Assembly (NCBI RefSeq): GCF_000621145.1
Contig: NZ_JHZB01000014.1
Location: forward strand, 43,690 to 107,689
Direction: 5' to 3'
From: Desulfobulbus elongatus DSM 2908
GTDB lineage: Bacteria > Desulfobacterota > Desulfobulbia > Desulfobulbales > Desulfobulbaceae
DNA length: 64,000 bases
Within the stretch, counting starts at the first letter, position 1, and the number at the start of each line of letters is the position of its first letter. The notes beneath the pieces were generated by a model. That model was given only the letters and a program-made list of their open reading frames with translations, did not search any database and was not told the origin of the DNA. Below, in pieces: positions 15,724 through 24,722 of the stretch. The position numbers and the translations under genes were made by a program.

Positions 15724-17673
15724 TCACTGCACCGGTTCGGGCCGTCGGACAAAGTATCCCTGGACGGCATCGATGGGCAGGCCCGAGACGGTGTGCCACT
15801 GCTGTTCGGTTTCGACCCCTTCCACCACCACCTTGATGTCGAGGCTGTGCGCCACGGTGCAGAGCGCGTTGACAAAGAAATGGCTGTCGTCGCCGGCGTT
15901 CTGCAATTCGTTGGTGATGGCCCGGTCGATCTTGACGTAATCGGGCAGCAGGGATTTGAGATAGCCGAAATGGGAGAAGGCCTGGCCGAAGCGATCGATG
16001 CCGAGCGCGTGGCCCATGGGCCTGATTTCGCCGGCAAAGGATCTGAGCAGGTCCAGATGCCGGATGGCGCGGAATTCGGGGCACTCGATCTGGAGCCGCA
16101 GGCCGGCCTCGGCGCACCGGCGCAGATGCGGTACCAGCCAGGCAACGAAGTCGCCGTCGGCCAGCGACAGCGGCGACAGATTGATCGTCACCTGTGGCGG
16201 CGCGAACTGTTCCGGCGGCAGGGCGAGAAACCGTTCCAGGATGAGGCGGTCGAAAGCGGGCATCAGGCCGAGTTGCTCGGCCATGGGGACGATCCGGCCG
16301 ATCGACAGGTGGGTGCCCTGGTCATCGATCACCCGGGCCAGCAATTCGTGGTGGACGACCAGGTTCCGGTTGCCGCGGCTGACCACCGGTTGGCTGTACA
16401 GGACGACGGAACCGCCGGCGAGCACGTTTTCCAGGAGCGGCCGCCATTCGCTCTTGCCGGCGGCGAGCGTCTCCGGGCCGGCAGCCGGCGGGGCGATGAC
16501 GGCACGGTTATCGTGATGGTAACGGGCGGTGGCCAGGGCGGTGTCGGCCTTGGTCAGCAGGGCACCTAATTCGATTTCCCGGTCGTAAATGGTGCCGCCG
16601 CAGATCACGGGAGGCGGCTGTCCGGGCCGTTCGGCATCCGGCGGGCACAGGTCGGCGAGCACGGTGTCGGCCAACTGGGCGGCCGCGGCCAGGTCCACGT
16701 TGGGGAGCAGCAGGGCGAGATCGCCGCCGCCCAGCCGGGCGGCGATGACCTCGGGCAGTTCCGCGCAGGCCCGCTGGATGCAGGCGGCCGTCTCTTTGAT
16801 CAGCCGGTCGCCGGCCGCATAGCCCTGTTCCCGGTTGACCGCGTTGAGATCGCGGATCTGGAAGAGGAGCAGGGCGCCCCTGGTCGTCCTGTCGGCGAGC
16901 TTGGCCTTGGCCTGCGTTGCCAGAAAACGCCTGTTGCCCAGGCCGGTCAGCGCATCCTGGTAGGCCCGCTGCCTGAGGGCCTCGGCGATGGCCGTCTGCT
17001 CGTCGAACAGCGCCCGGATGCGCTCGGTCATCCGGTTCATGGCGAGGACCACGCGCCGCAGTTCCCTTGTGCGGGGCAACGGTTCCTGGATGAGGAAACG
17101 CCGCTCGCACAGCGCCTGGGCCTGTTCCTCGACCCGGTGCAGGGGACGGAGGAGCCGGCGCAGGCCGAGCCCGCCCAGCAGCGCCACGGCCACGGCGGCG
17201 GCGGCGCACCACTGGGCCGCCGCCAGGGCGGATCGCCACAGTGTCTGGTAGGCATAGCCGGGATGGCTTTCGACGATGACCGAACCGGTCCGTTGCCAGC
17301 CGTGCATGATCAGGGCGTCGGCCTGGGGGGCGGCCAGCGGCGTCAGCCGGATGAACCAGGCCGGCACGCCCTCGATGGCCAGGTCGGCCTGGCGGTCGAT
17401 CACCACCTTGCCCTCGACGTCGAGCAACTGGATGCGCCGGTAGAACCCCCGATCGAACAGGGCGTTGATCATGGCCTCCATGGCCGGAATGTCCGTGCCC
17501 TTGGCCAGGGTGCTGAGCGAGAGGCCGAGCGAGGTCGCGGTGTCCTGGGCATGGGATTCGAGCTGGTCGGCGAGGAAGTCGCGGGTGCGGGTGTGATCGC
17601 CCACCCAGAGGCCGGCGCCCAGGCAGGCCAGGATGATGAGGGTGAAGAGCAGCAGTTGTCGGTAGAGTGTCAT
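15724..17673 (-). CDS. lapD: c-di-GMP receptor LapD (periplasmic output domain, HAMP, degenerate GGDEF and EAL)
   Basis: The 649-residue inner-membrane protein has TM1 at about 5-25, a LapD/MoxY-type periplasmic domain (26-150) and TM2 at about 150-172. HAMP, GGDEF (about 235-390) and EAL (about 400-649) domains follow. The GGDEF signature reads RLGGGDLA and the EAL motif HHELLAR, so neither cyclase nor phosphodiesterase activity is expected; the domain acts as a c-di-GMP sensor. The periplasmic domain keeps a tryptophan in HGWQRTG (Trp126) and the SHPGYAYQTLW stretch, where LapD contacts LapG. The start ATG overlaps the lapG stop by four bases (ATGA), so the pair is translationally coupled. 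Confidence 0.92.
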   Translation of the reverse strand: MTLYRQLLLFTLIILACLGAGLWVGDHTRTRDFLADQLESHAQDTATSLGLSLSTLAKGTDIPAMEAMINALFDRGFYRRIQLLDVEGKVVIDRQADLAIEGVPAWFIRLTPLAAPQADALIMHGWQRTGSVIVESHPGYAYQTLWRSALAAAQWCAAAAVAVALLGGLGLRRLLRPLHRVEEQAQALCERRFLIQEPLPRTRELRRVVLAMNRMTERIRALFDEQTAIAEALRQRAYQDALTGLGNRRFLATQAKAKLADRTTRGALLLFQIRDLNAVNREQGYAAGDRLIKETAACIQRACAELPEVIAARLGGGDLALLLPNVDLAAAAQLADTVLADLCPPDAERPGQPPPVICGGTIYDREIELGALLTKADTALATARYHHDNRAVIAPPAAGPETLAAGKSEWRPLLENVLAGGSVVLYSQPVVSRGNRNLVVHHELLARVIDDQGTHLSIGRIVPMAEQLGLMPAFDRLILERFLALPPEQFAPPQVTINLSPLSLADGDFVAWLVPHLRRCAEAGLRLQIECPEFRAIRHLDLLRSFAGEIRPMGHALGIDRFGQAFSHFGYLKSLLPDYVKIDRAITNELQNAGDDSHFFVNALCTVAHSLDIKVVVEGVETEQQWHTVSGLPIDAVQGYFVRRPEPVQ

Positions 17674-18368
17674 GGGGTTTCCTCGTCCACTTCCATTTCG
17701 CCGGACATCCGGTCCACTAAGTCGTTCCAGCGCTTGAGCCGGTCGCTGCCGCCGATCAGCTTGCCCTTGCCGCGCTGTTTCGCCAGCCAGAGCCCTGAAC
17801 CGTTCATGCTGTACACCGGCAACAGGTCGGTCCGCTGCGAGGAGGGCAGGATGGCCTCGACCAGGTTGTCGAGCACCAGCGGTTCCGCACCGGGGGTCGG
17901 ATAGTAGGTCAGGACCATGTGGGCCTGGTTGAGGCGCAGGGCCTTGACGTAGGTCAGGGTCAACCGGTCTTCGGGGATGCCGAGTTTGATCAGGGTGAAG
18001 AATTTGGCGATGGCGAAATCCTCGCAATCGCCGGCGTTGCTGGCGATGAATTCGATCGGCGTTGCCCAGTAGTCGGGCTGTTTCCAGTGTAGGGCATCGT
18101 CGACGAAGCGCATGGTGTTCAGAAACCGGTTCACCCGTTCCAGCTTCGCCCGGTCCGTGCCTTCGGTGGTCTGCACCAGACTCTGCCAGGCGAGCAGACG
18201 TTCGCGGGCGCCGGCGCCGAACCGTTGGACCATCAGACGCATGGTCTGCTCGTTGATGACAAACGGCTCACCCGTCAACACCTGCGACCCGGGGATGGCC
18301 AGGAAGAGCAGGAGCCACCACAGGATCGGACTCCGGATCAACGAGAGGGAGCGCGCGCGGGGAGGCAT
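17670..18368 (-). CDS. lapG: LapG-type periplasmic cysteine protease (BTLCP/transglutaminase-like)
   Basis: The 232-residue protein has an N-terminal signal/anchor segment (SPILWWLLLFLAIPGSQV) and the BTLCP catalytic triad: Cys115 in NAGDCEDFAI, His150 in NQAHMVLTYY and Asp167 in LVLDNL. Asp114 and Glu116 flanking the cysteine match the Ca2+-binding residues needed for LapG activity. In the known circuit it clips the retention module from the adhesin at TAAG unless LapD bound to c-di-GMP sequesters it. It overlaps lapD and starts 90 bp after the tolC terminator, so it probably has its own promoter. Confidence 0.94.
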   Translation of the reverse strand: MPPRARSLSLIRSPILWWLLLFLAIPGSQVLTGEPFVINEQTMRLMVQRFGAGARERLLAWQSLVQTTEGTDRAKLERVNRFLNTMRFVDDALHWKQPDYWATPIEFIASNAGDCEDFAIAKFFTLIKLGIPEDRLTLTYVKALRLNQAHMVLTYYPTPGAEPLVLDNLVEAILPSSQRTDLLPVYSMNGSGLWLAKQRGKGKLIGGSDRLKRWNDLVDRMSGEMEVDEETP

Positions 18369-18457
18369 GGAGAAAGTGGTCTAGGAAGAACGGTGTCTGC
18401 GCATGGTGTCAGCATGTCCCGTCAAACAAGCAGCTTATCTTCCCGTAGAGAAAAGAG

Positions 18458-18488
18458 GCTCACCCCATCCGGGAGGCATGGGGTGAGC
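18458..18488 (-). terminator. Rho-independent terminator of the tolC-like gene
   Basis: An 11-bp perfect stem (GCTCACCCCAT / ATGGGGTGAGC) with a 9-base loop is followed on the minus strand by CTCTTTTCTC. It lies between the tolC-like stop (18561) and lapG, separating the two transcription units. Confidence 0.8.
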
Positions 18489-18560
18489 AACGGCGGCACC
18501 GGCGGCACGGACAGCCGCCTGCCCCCGGCCGTGGCGGGGCGAACGGCGGCGGCGCGCCGG

Positions 18561-20036
18561 TCACTCCATGGTCAACGGGTTGAGCTTCAACGACGAACCG
18601 CCCGCCGCCGCAGGAGCGGAGGCGGTCACGGCGTCCGTTGCCGCTGAGACGCGGGCGAGGTGCCGTTCCGGCTTTTTGGGCGCGCTGCTGCCGGTGGTCG
18701 GCGCGGCCTCGGTTCTCTCGCCGTCGATCGATCCCTCCGTGGGCCAGCGGAGGTCGAGCGCGGGGATCAGCCTGCCGATGCTGTTGAGAATCCTGTACTG
18801 GGCATAGAGGCCGTCATGCTCGGCGGTGACCAGTTGCCGGGCGGAGTCGATGCGTTCGGCCTCGGCGTCGAGGACGTCGAGCAGGGTTCGTTGGCCGATG
18901 TTCCACTGCTTGGTGTAGGCGCTGGCCGTACTGGCGGCGAACTGCATGCGCTGCCTGAGATAGCTGATCTTCTTCTTGGCGGCCTCGTGGGCCTGCCAGG
19001 AAAGCCGGGTGGATTCGACCACCTGCCGGTGGGTGTGATTCCTGATCTCCTGCGCCTCGTTGATCAGATGGGTGGTCTCGCTTTTCCTCGCCTCGTCCTT
19101 CCACCCGTTGAACAGGTTGTAGCGCAGGCGGAGAAAGATGCGCAGGTCCTCCCGTTTGTCGCCGTCGTAGTAATCGCTGAGATAGGTGTCCTCCTCCCAG
19201 ACCTTGTCCGCTTCCAGGTCGATGATCGGCATGAAGGGACTCTTGGCCACCTCGTCCTGCTTGCGGCGGGCTTCCAGATCGGCCACCGCCGACTTGAGCT
19301 GGGGATGGTTGGCAAGGGCCATGCTTTCGGCCTCGTCGCGGCTGGCGGGCAGCAGGGGGGCGGGGCTGTCCGGCTGGCTCAACTGCGCGGGCGGATTGCC
19401 GATGACCGCATTGTAGTTGGTCTGGGCATCGAACAGGTTCTGCTCGGCGACCACGACATTGGCCTGGGCCAGGTTGAGACGGCTCTGGATCTGGTCCATG
19501 TCGGCGAGCCGGTCGACGCCGGATTCGCTGCGCAGCCTGATCTGATCGGCGATGCGCTGATGCAGGGTCAGGTTTTCCTGGGCCAGTTCGACGATGGCCT
19601 GGTTCTTCAGGACCTCCAGGTACACGTTCACCGCCTTGAGCGCGGTGTTGTCCGCCGTGCTGCGCACGACAAAGGCCTCGGACTGCACCCGCGCCTTTTG
19701 CCGGTCCACCTCGTTCATGGTGGAAAGACCGGCGAACAGATTCTGGCGCACCCCGATTTTCACCTGCTGCGGGCTGAGATCGTCGTCGAACGGTTTGTCC
19801 ACGTAGTCCCTGCCGGTCCCGGCCTCGAAGTTCACGCTGGGGAAATAGCCGGATCGAGCCTGCCGGACCTCCTCGTCCCTGGCCAGGCGGCTATGGGCCA
19901 CCGAGCGGACATCGGGATTGGTGGCGATGATCTGATGCACGGCTTCTTGAAGCGTCTGGGCGGACGCGGGCACGCCGGCCTGGGCGCCGCCCATCAACAG
20001 GAAAGCGAAAACGGTACAGTACCTTTTAAGTGCCAT
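18561..20036 (-). CDS. TolC-family outer-membrane channel (LapE-like)
   Basis: The 491-residue outer-membrane efflux protein has a signal peptide ending in VPASAQ and two OEP repeats. Landmark stretches are LQEAVHQIIATNPDVRS at the start, VGVRQNLFAG-like (here IGVRQNLFAG), LRYNLFNGWKDEARK and GQRTLLDVLDAEAERIDSARQ. That is the TolC plan of two beta-barrel hairpins and long coiled-coil helices. It would supply the outer-membrane exit for LapB/LapC. A roughly 60-residue Pro/Ala/Ser-rich C-terminal extension follows the conserved part. The ATG at 20036 has AAAGGAA five bases upstream. It is in its own transcription unit, ended by the hairpin at 18458-18488. Confidence 0.92.
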   Translation of the reverse strand: MALKRYCTVFAFLLMGGAQAGVPASAQTLQEAVHQIIATNPDVRSVAHSRLARDEEVRQARSGYFPSVNFEAGTGRDYVDKPFDDDLSPQQVKIGVRQNLFAGLSTMNEVDRQKARVQSEAFVVRSTADNTALKAVNVYLEVLKNQAIVELAQENLTLHQRIADQIRLRSESGVDRLADMDQIQSRLNLAQANVVVAEQNLFDAQTNYNAVIGNPPAQLSQPDSPAPLLPASRDEAESMALANHPQLKSAVADLEARRKQDEVAKSPFMPIIDLEADKVWEEDTYLSDYYDGDKREDLRIFLRLRYNLFNGWKDEARKSETTHLINEAQEIRNHTHRQVVESTRLSWQAHEAAKKKISYLRQRMQFAASTASAYTKQWNIGQRTLLDVLDAEAERIDSARQLVTAEHDGLYAQYRILNSIGRLIPALDLRWPTEGSIDGERTEAAPTTGSSAPKKPERHLARVSAATDAVTASAPAAAGGSSLKLNPLTME

Positions 20037-20102
20037 GACGATTCCTTTAAGCGATTGAAGAGGGAAAACGAAAACGGACGCATCGAACAAGTCGCACTCT
20101 TT

Positions 20103-20124
20103 ATAACTGAACTCGCTCAGTTAT
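20103..20124. promoter_or_regulatory. Dyad symmetry in the tolC-like promoter region
   Basis: An 8-bp perfect inverted repeat (ATAACTGA ... TCAGTTAT, six-base spacer) sits 67-88 bp upstream of the tolC-like start. No T tract follows on either strand, so it is not a terminator. It has the size of an operator for a dimeric regulator. Confidence 0.4.
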
Positions 20125-20170
20125 GGGAGGAACTTTTCGGGAGTGAGAGTTTTTTTCAGTAAGGTGGCGT

Positions 20171-22102
20171 TCAGGCCGAGGGGGAGGGCTGCCTGGTGCT
20201 GATTTCCATCTTGAGGGCCTGGGCCAACTCATGGAGCGAGTAGGGTTTCTTGACGAACTGGCTGATGCCGAGTTCCATGGCCCGGCGGATATCCTCGGCG
20301 TTGGAATAGCCGGTGGTGATGATGGCCTTCTGGCCGGGAACGTGGCGAAGCATGCGCTCGTAGGTTTCGCAGCCGTTGATGCCCGGGTCCATCATCATGT
20401 CGAGGATGACCAGGTCCACCGGCGTGTGCTTGATGTATTCGATGGCCTCCTCGCCCGATTGGGCGGTCAGCGGGTGATAGCCGAGCCGGGCGAGCAGGCG
20501 GCTGGCGATTTCGCGCTGGCTTTTCTGGTCGTCCACCACCAGAATCTTCTCGCCGTTGCCGTGATGCAGGCTGATGACCGGCACGGGCTGCACCGGCTGG
20601 GACACGTCCTGCCGGTCGGCCGGAAAGTACAGGGAAAACAGTGAGCCCTTGTCGCTGCTCACGACATCGATGAACCCGCCGTGATCGTGCACCGTGTTCC
20701 AGACCACGGCCAGCCCGAGGCCGGTGCCGCTGCGGCCCATCACCTTCTTGCTGTAAAAGGGGCTGAAGATCTGCGTGACGTCCTGTGAGGAAATGCCGGG
20801 GCCATCGTCCTCCACCGAGATCATGACGTAATCGCCGGGCTCGATGGTCTCGTGCCCGTGGTGGGGGGAGGTGAACCGGATGTTCTTGGTGGCCACGATG
20901 ATGCGTCCCTGCCCCTGGATGGCCTCGGCGGCGTTGTTCACCAGGTTCATGATCGACTTGGCCAGATGGATGGCCGAGCAGTTGATATTGTGGAGCTTGC
21001 CCTCCAGATAGGGGGTGATCTGCACGGCGGGGAAGCGCTGGCAGATCTCCTTGAATTCCATGGATTTCAGGTAGTCGGTGACAATGTCGTTGACATTGTG
21101 CACCTCCTTTTTGCAGGTGGCGCCGCGGGCCACGGTGAGCAGGTCGTTGACCACCGCCGCCGCCCGCTTGCCGGCCTCGCGGATCATCAACAGTTCTTCC
21201 CGGTATTTGAATTCCTCGCCCAGGTCCATGAGCAGCAATTCCGGGTAGGTGATGATGCCGGCCATGATGTTGTTGAGGTCGTGGGCCACGGAACTGGCCA
21301 TCAGGCCCAGCGATTCCATGCGTTTGGCATCGGCCAGCTTTTCCGTCAGCGCGATCTTCTGCTGCATGGCGATCTCGCTGTCGGTGACGTCGCGGATGGC
21401 GGCCACCTGCACCTGCCGGCCCTGAAAATCGATGTGCTTGACCCTGAATTCGACGGGAAAGCTGGAGCCGTCCCTGCGGATGCCCCTGGCCTCGAACGGC
21501 CCGATGGGGTCCGATTCGGCCGGGGCGTTCATGAGGCGGATGGTGTCGCGGTCCAGCAGCACGTCGAAGATCTGCCTGCCCAACAGTTCGCTTTCCTGGT
21601 AGCCGAACATCTTGCAGAGCTGGTTGTTGGCCAGGAGCAGCTCGCCCCTGTCGTAGATGATGATCCCCTCCCAGGTCGCCTGGGCCAGTTGGCGGAACCG
21701 TTTCTCGCTGTTGTGGAGGTCCTGCTTGAGCTGCTTGTGCTGGATGGACCGGGCGATGGTACGCAGCAGGCTGTCCGGGGGGCAGGGTTTGCGGAGAAAA
21801 TCGTAGACGCCCAGCCGCAACGATTCCACGGCATTGTCGATGGTGGCGTTGCCGGTGAGGATGATGATGGCCGTGCCGGGGTGCTCCTCGCCGATGCGGG
21901 CGGCGATGTGGTTGCCGCTCATGTCCGGGAGGTCCATGTCCACCAGGGCCGCGGCATAGGCGGCGCGCCGCAGCTGCAGGAGCGCCTCTTCGCCGGAATG
22001 GGCGATGTCGGCCCGATATCCCTCGGCTCTCAGCAGGATGGCGAGACTGTTGCAAAGATGCACTTCGTCGTCAACGACAAGAACAGAGGGCAACCGAGAC
22101 AT
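20171..22102 (-). CDS. Hybrid sensor kinase, REC-PAS-HisKA-HATPase-REC
   Basis: The cytoplasmic 643-residue protein starts with a receiver domain (1-125; acceptor Asp55 in ALVDMDLPD). It continues with a PAS domain (about 145-270; FRQLAQATWEGIIIYDRG), a histidine kinase (H-box SSVAHDLNNIMAGI, N-box NLVNNAAEA, G-box DDGPGIS and GTGLGLAVVW) and a second receiver (about 525-640; VILDMMMD). No membrane segment is seen, so input probably comes through REC1 or PAS. The ATG at 22102 fits the usual REC start. An ATG 96 bases upstream is in frame but adds an unrelated Cys/Leu-rich tail. No output gene is adjacent; the neighbour upstream is another sensor kinase. Confidence 0.88.
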   Translation of the reverse strand: MSRLPSVLVVDDEVHLCNSLAILLRAEGYRADIAHSGEEALLQLRRAAYAAALVDMDLPDMSGNHIAARIGEEHPGTAIIILTGNATIDNAVESLRLGVYDFLRKPCPPDSLLRTIARSIQHKQLKQDLHNSEKRFRQLAQATWEGIIIYDRGELLLANNQLCKMFGYQESELLGRQIFDVLLDRDTIRLMNAPAESDPIGPFEARGIRRDGSSFPVEFRVKHIDFQGRQVQVAAIRDVTDSEIAMQQKIALTEKLADAKRMESLGLMASSVAHDLNNIMAGIITYPELLLMDLGEEFKYREELLMIREAGKRAAAVVNDLLTVARGATCKKEVHNVNDIVTDYLKSMEFKEICQRFPAVQITPYLEGKLHNINCSAIHLAKSIMNLVNNAAEAIQGQGRIIVATKNIRFTSPHHGHETIEPGDYVMISVEDDGPGISSQDVTQIFSPFYSKKVMGRSGTGLGLAVVWNTVHDHGGFIDVVSSDKGSLFSLYFPADRQDVSQPVQPVPVISLHHGNGEKILVVDDQKSQREIASRLLARLGYHPLTAQSGEEAIEYIKHTPVDLVILDMMMDPGINGCETYERMLRHVPGQKAIITTGYSNAEDIRRAMELGISQFVKKPYSLHELAQALKMEISTRQPSPSA

Positions 22103-22241
22103 GGGGCTGGGCAAATTTCTCGCTGAAATTTTTGTTGGTATTGCGCAAAAAAACAAGCGGTTGTGCAAATATGTCCATTCAAGCGCGTTTACATGCAAAA
22201 GTCCACTGAAAAATGGTGTTTTTCCAATGGAGACAAGGTTT

Positions 22242-24371
22242 TCAGGCTGGGAGGGCGAGGGTGAAGACCGTTTGGCCGGGTTGCGATCGGTAGTTGATGG
22301 TGCCGCCCATCCGGGTCGTCAGCCTGTGGACGATGGCCAGGCCGAGCCCGCCATGGCGGCCGCCCTTGGTCGAGGTGCCGGCAGTGAACAGGATGGCGCC
22401 CAGGCCGGGATCGATGCCGGGGCCGTCGTCCTCGACGGTCATCAGCACGGTGCCGCTGACCTCGGCCGTTGTCCTGACGGTGACGTGGCCCTGTCCGGCC
22501 ACGGCGTCCACGGCGTTGCCGAGCAGATTCTGCAGGATCTGGCTGAGACAGTGGCGATCGGTCCGGATGGGCAGGGGATCGGGCCAGGGGACATAGGTGA
22601 AGTCGACCCGGCTGGTGGTGCCGGAGGCGGTCCGGAACAGTTGCAGCGTTTCCGCGATCAGCCTGTGCAGGTCCAGCGGCTCGGGGCGGATTTCGTCGTG
22701 CTCCTGGGCCAGATCTTCCAGGCCCAGGGTGATGTGGCCGAGGCGTTCCAGCTCGTTGTCGAGAATGGCCAGTTCGTCGCCGATCGGCTCCCCCTGTTCG
22801 CTTTTCTTGCCGAGGATGCGGGTGTAGTTGCGGAGGGTGGCCAAGGGATTGTTGATTTCGTGGGCGATCTTCCGGGCGGCCAGGGTCGCGGCCTGTATGC
22901 GCTCGGCGACGATCTGCTCCGCCTGCGCCGTGCGCATCCGCTCCATGGACAGACAGATGGCCGCATGGTTGGCCAAAAGCCGGAGGGGCGTCCATTGGCC
23001 ATTGAAGCGATGAAAGGCGGCCTCGCCCAGGCCGATGAGGAGCAGTCCCAGCGTCTCCTGCCGGCAGACCATGGGAATGGCCACCATGCCCTCGGTGCCG
23101 AGCAGATGCAGCAGTTGGGTGTCGAGCAGGCTGGCGGCGCGCTTGCCGTCGGTCTTCTTGCCGAAGGAGTGGAGCAGCCGGCCGGCGCGGATGGCTCTGC
23201 CGGGCAGGCTGCGGGCGTAGCGCTGCGGGGAAAAGGCCAATCCGTCCATTTCCCCGGCCAGCCTGTTGTCGGGCGAGGCCACGCCGCGCAATTCGCCGCC
23301 GTGCCCGTCCAGCACCATCATCAGGCACGCTTCTTCGTTGAAGAGGATGCGCAACCCCTGCTCCACCGCGGCCGCCACCTGGATGGTGTTTTCCGCCCGG
23401 AGCAGGTTGTCGAGCAGGCCGCTCATCTGGGTGATTTCGCGGACGCGGCTGATCAGGCCCAGGGAGGTTTCCTTGTGGATTTCCTGGCTTTCCGGTTCCT
23501 GGTCGTGGGAGCTTTTGGCGCTGCGCGGGACGTGGATGCCGAGCAGGTCGGCCAGTTCCCCGATCCGCTCTTCCACGCCTTCGTACAGGGCCGACACCTG
23601 CTCGCCGGACAAATCGAAGAGGCGCCCGGCCGCATCCAGGCAATCCCGGCCCCCGGTGCTGCTGTGGCTCAGCAGATCGGCGAGACAGGCGATTCTCGTC
23701 AGCGGCAGGGCCTGTTCCACCTCCTCGAGGGGATGATGGTGATAACGGATGGCGTCGGCCAGCAGGGTCGGCAGGTGCCACTGCTCGCAGAGCCAAGCCC
23801 CGGCCGAACAGTGGTTGACGTGGAGTTTTTCCTCTTCGAGAAAGGCCAGCCGGCCGTTGTGGCAGCGGACGCCCTTGAGCAGGAGGGGGGCGTATTTGCC
23901 GGGGAAGGCCATCCAGAGCAGCAGTTTGCCGATATCGTGCAGCAGGCCGGTCAGGTAGGCTTCCGCAGGGTCGGGGTATCCGGTGGCAACGGCGATGTTC
24001 CGGGCCAGGAGGGCGGTGAGGAAGCTGTGGTGCCAGAACCGGTCGACCGACAGCAGACTGTTGTTTTCCACCCGGCGGAAGACCTGCTGCACCGACAGGC
24101 TGATCGCCAGGTTGCGGATGGTATCGCTTCCGAGGTACACCACCGCCTGTTCCAGGTTGGTGAAGGGGCGGCGCGCCCCGATGAAGGCCGAATTGACCAG
24201 TTGCAGTAATTTCGCGCTGATAGCCGCGTCCTTGTCGACAATACGGACAATGGCCTGCAAGTCGATCTCCGGTTCATGGCATTTGTCGATCAACTGGACC
24301 AGTATCTGGGGCATGCTCGGCAGGTTGCCGGAGATTTTGAGGGTATTGAAGACAGCGTCGGAGGTGGTCAT
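22242..24371 (-). CDS. HDOD-GAF-histidine kinase fusion
   Basis: The 709-residue soluble protein begins with an HDOD domain (about 10-210; NLPSMPQILVQLIDKC, LLHDIGKLLLW). A linker and a GAF-like domain (about 310-460; LRILFNEEACLMMVLDG, GMVAIPMVCRQETLGLLL) follow, then a kinase core (H-box RKIAHEINNPLATLRNY, N-box QNLLGNAVDAV, G-boxes DDGPGID and GGLGLAIVHRL). HDOD domains are signalling modules common in deltaproteobacteria. Coupling one directly to a kinase suggests it regulates kinase output. The ATG at 24371 gives the normal HDOD start. It is followed 139 bp later by the hybrid kinase on the same strand; no dedicated response regulator adjoins. Confidence 0.87.
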   Translation of the reverse strand: MTTSDAVFNTLKISGNLPSMPQILVQLIDKCHEPEIDLQAIVRIVDKDAAISAKLLQLVNSAFIGARRPFTNLEQAVVYLGSDTIRNLAISLSVQQVFRRVENNSLLSVDRFWHHSFLTALLARNIAVATGYPDPAEAYLTGLLHDIGKLLLWMAFPGKYAPLLLKGVRCHNGRLAFLEEEKLHVNHCSAGAWLCEQWHLPTLLADAIRYHHHPLEEVEQALPLTRIACLADLLSHSSTGGRDCLDAAGRLFDLSGEQVSALYEGVEERIGELADLLGIHVPRSAKSSHDQEPESQEIHKETSLGLISRVREITQMSGLLDNLLRAENTIQVAAAVEQGLRILFNEEACLMMVLDGHGGELRGVASPDNRLAGEMDGLAFSPQRYARSLPGRAIRAGRLLHSFGKKTDGKRAASLLDTQLLHLLGTEGMVAIPMVCRQETLGLLLIGLGEAAFHRFNGQWTPLRLLANHAAICLSMERMRTAQAEQIVAERIQAATLAARKIAHEINNPLATLRNYTRILGKKSEQGEPIGDELAILDNELERLGHITLGLEDLAQEHDEIRPEPLDLHRLIAETLQLFRTASGTTSRVDFTYVPWPDPLPIRTDRHCLSQILQNLLGNAVDAVAGQGHVTVRTTAEVSGTVLMTVEDDGPGIDPGLGAILFTAGTSTKGGRHGGLGLAIVHRLTTRMGGTINYRSQPGQTVFTLALPA

Positions 24372-24722
24372 GGCCGAATACGGTGAGCCGGTATGGATAA
24401 CTCTCTTAAAACAGGCGACTTTACTTTGTATAGCAGAGCGTTGGCGAAAAATCCAGCAGCCGCGTTGAGGAGAATCATTATTTTTTTTACCTCCTTTTCG
24501 AAACGGTTTGGGAAGGGACGGAATGCGGCAAGAAGCCGCGGTGCGCCGCCCCGCCGCATGTCGGGCCTGCCATGTCCTTGTCCCGAGGGATCCTGCGGGG
24601 AGGGCATAATTCGCTTGCCCCCGGTGGCCGCTTCCGGTAGGAAAAGTCATCACGACCAACATCGGGCAGGTTCCGGTGGCGGCATCGCGCCGCCGGGACT
24701 CCGGACAGCGACGAGGTGAACA
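24372..24722. other. Divergent intergenic region upstream of mtnA
   Basis: This 351-bp region lies between the HDOD kinase gene and mtnA. It has an AT-rich patch with ATTATTTTTTTTACCTCC near 24476 and is otherwise very GC-rich with many short hairpins. I looked for SAM and cobalamin riboswitch cores because mtnA belongs to methionine salvage, and found no convincing match. No gene is evident. Confidence 0.5.

Noticed and set aside
24440..24722. Possible cobalamin or SAM riboswitch before mtnA (AAGGGA, GCCCCGCCGCATGT-like pieces)
   Set aside because: The B12 box and the other conserved blocks are missing or out of order, and no SAM riboswitch core is present.
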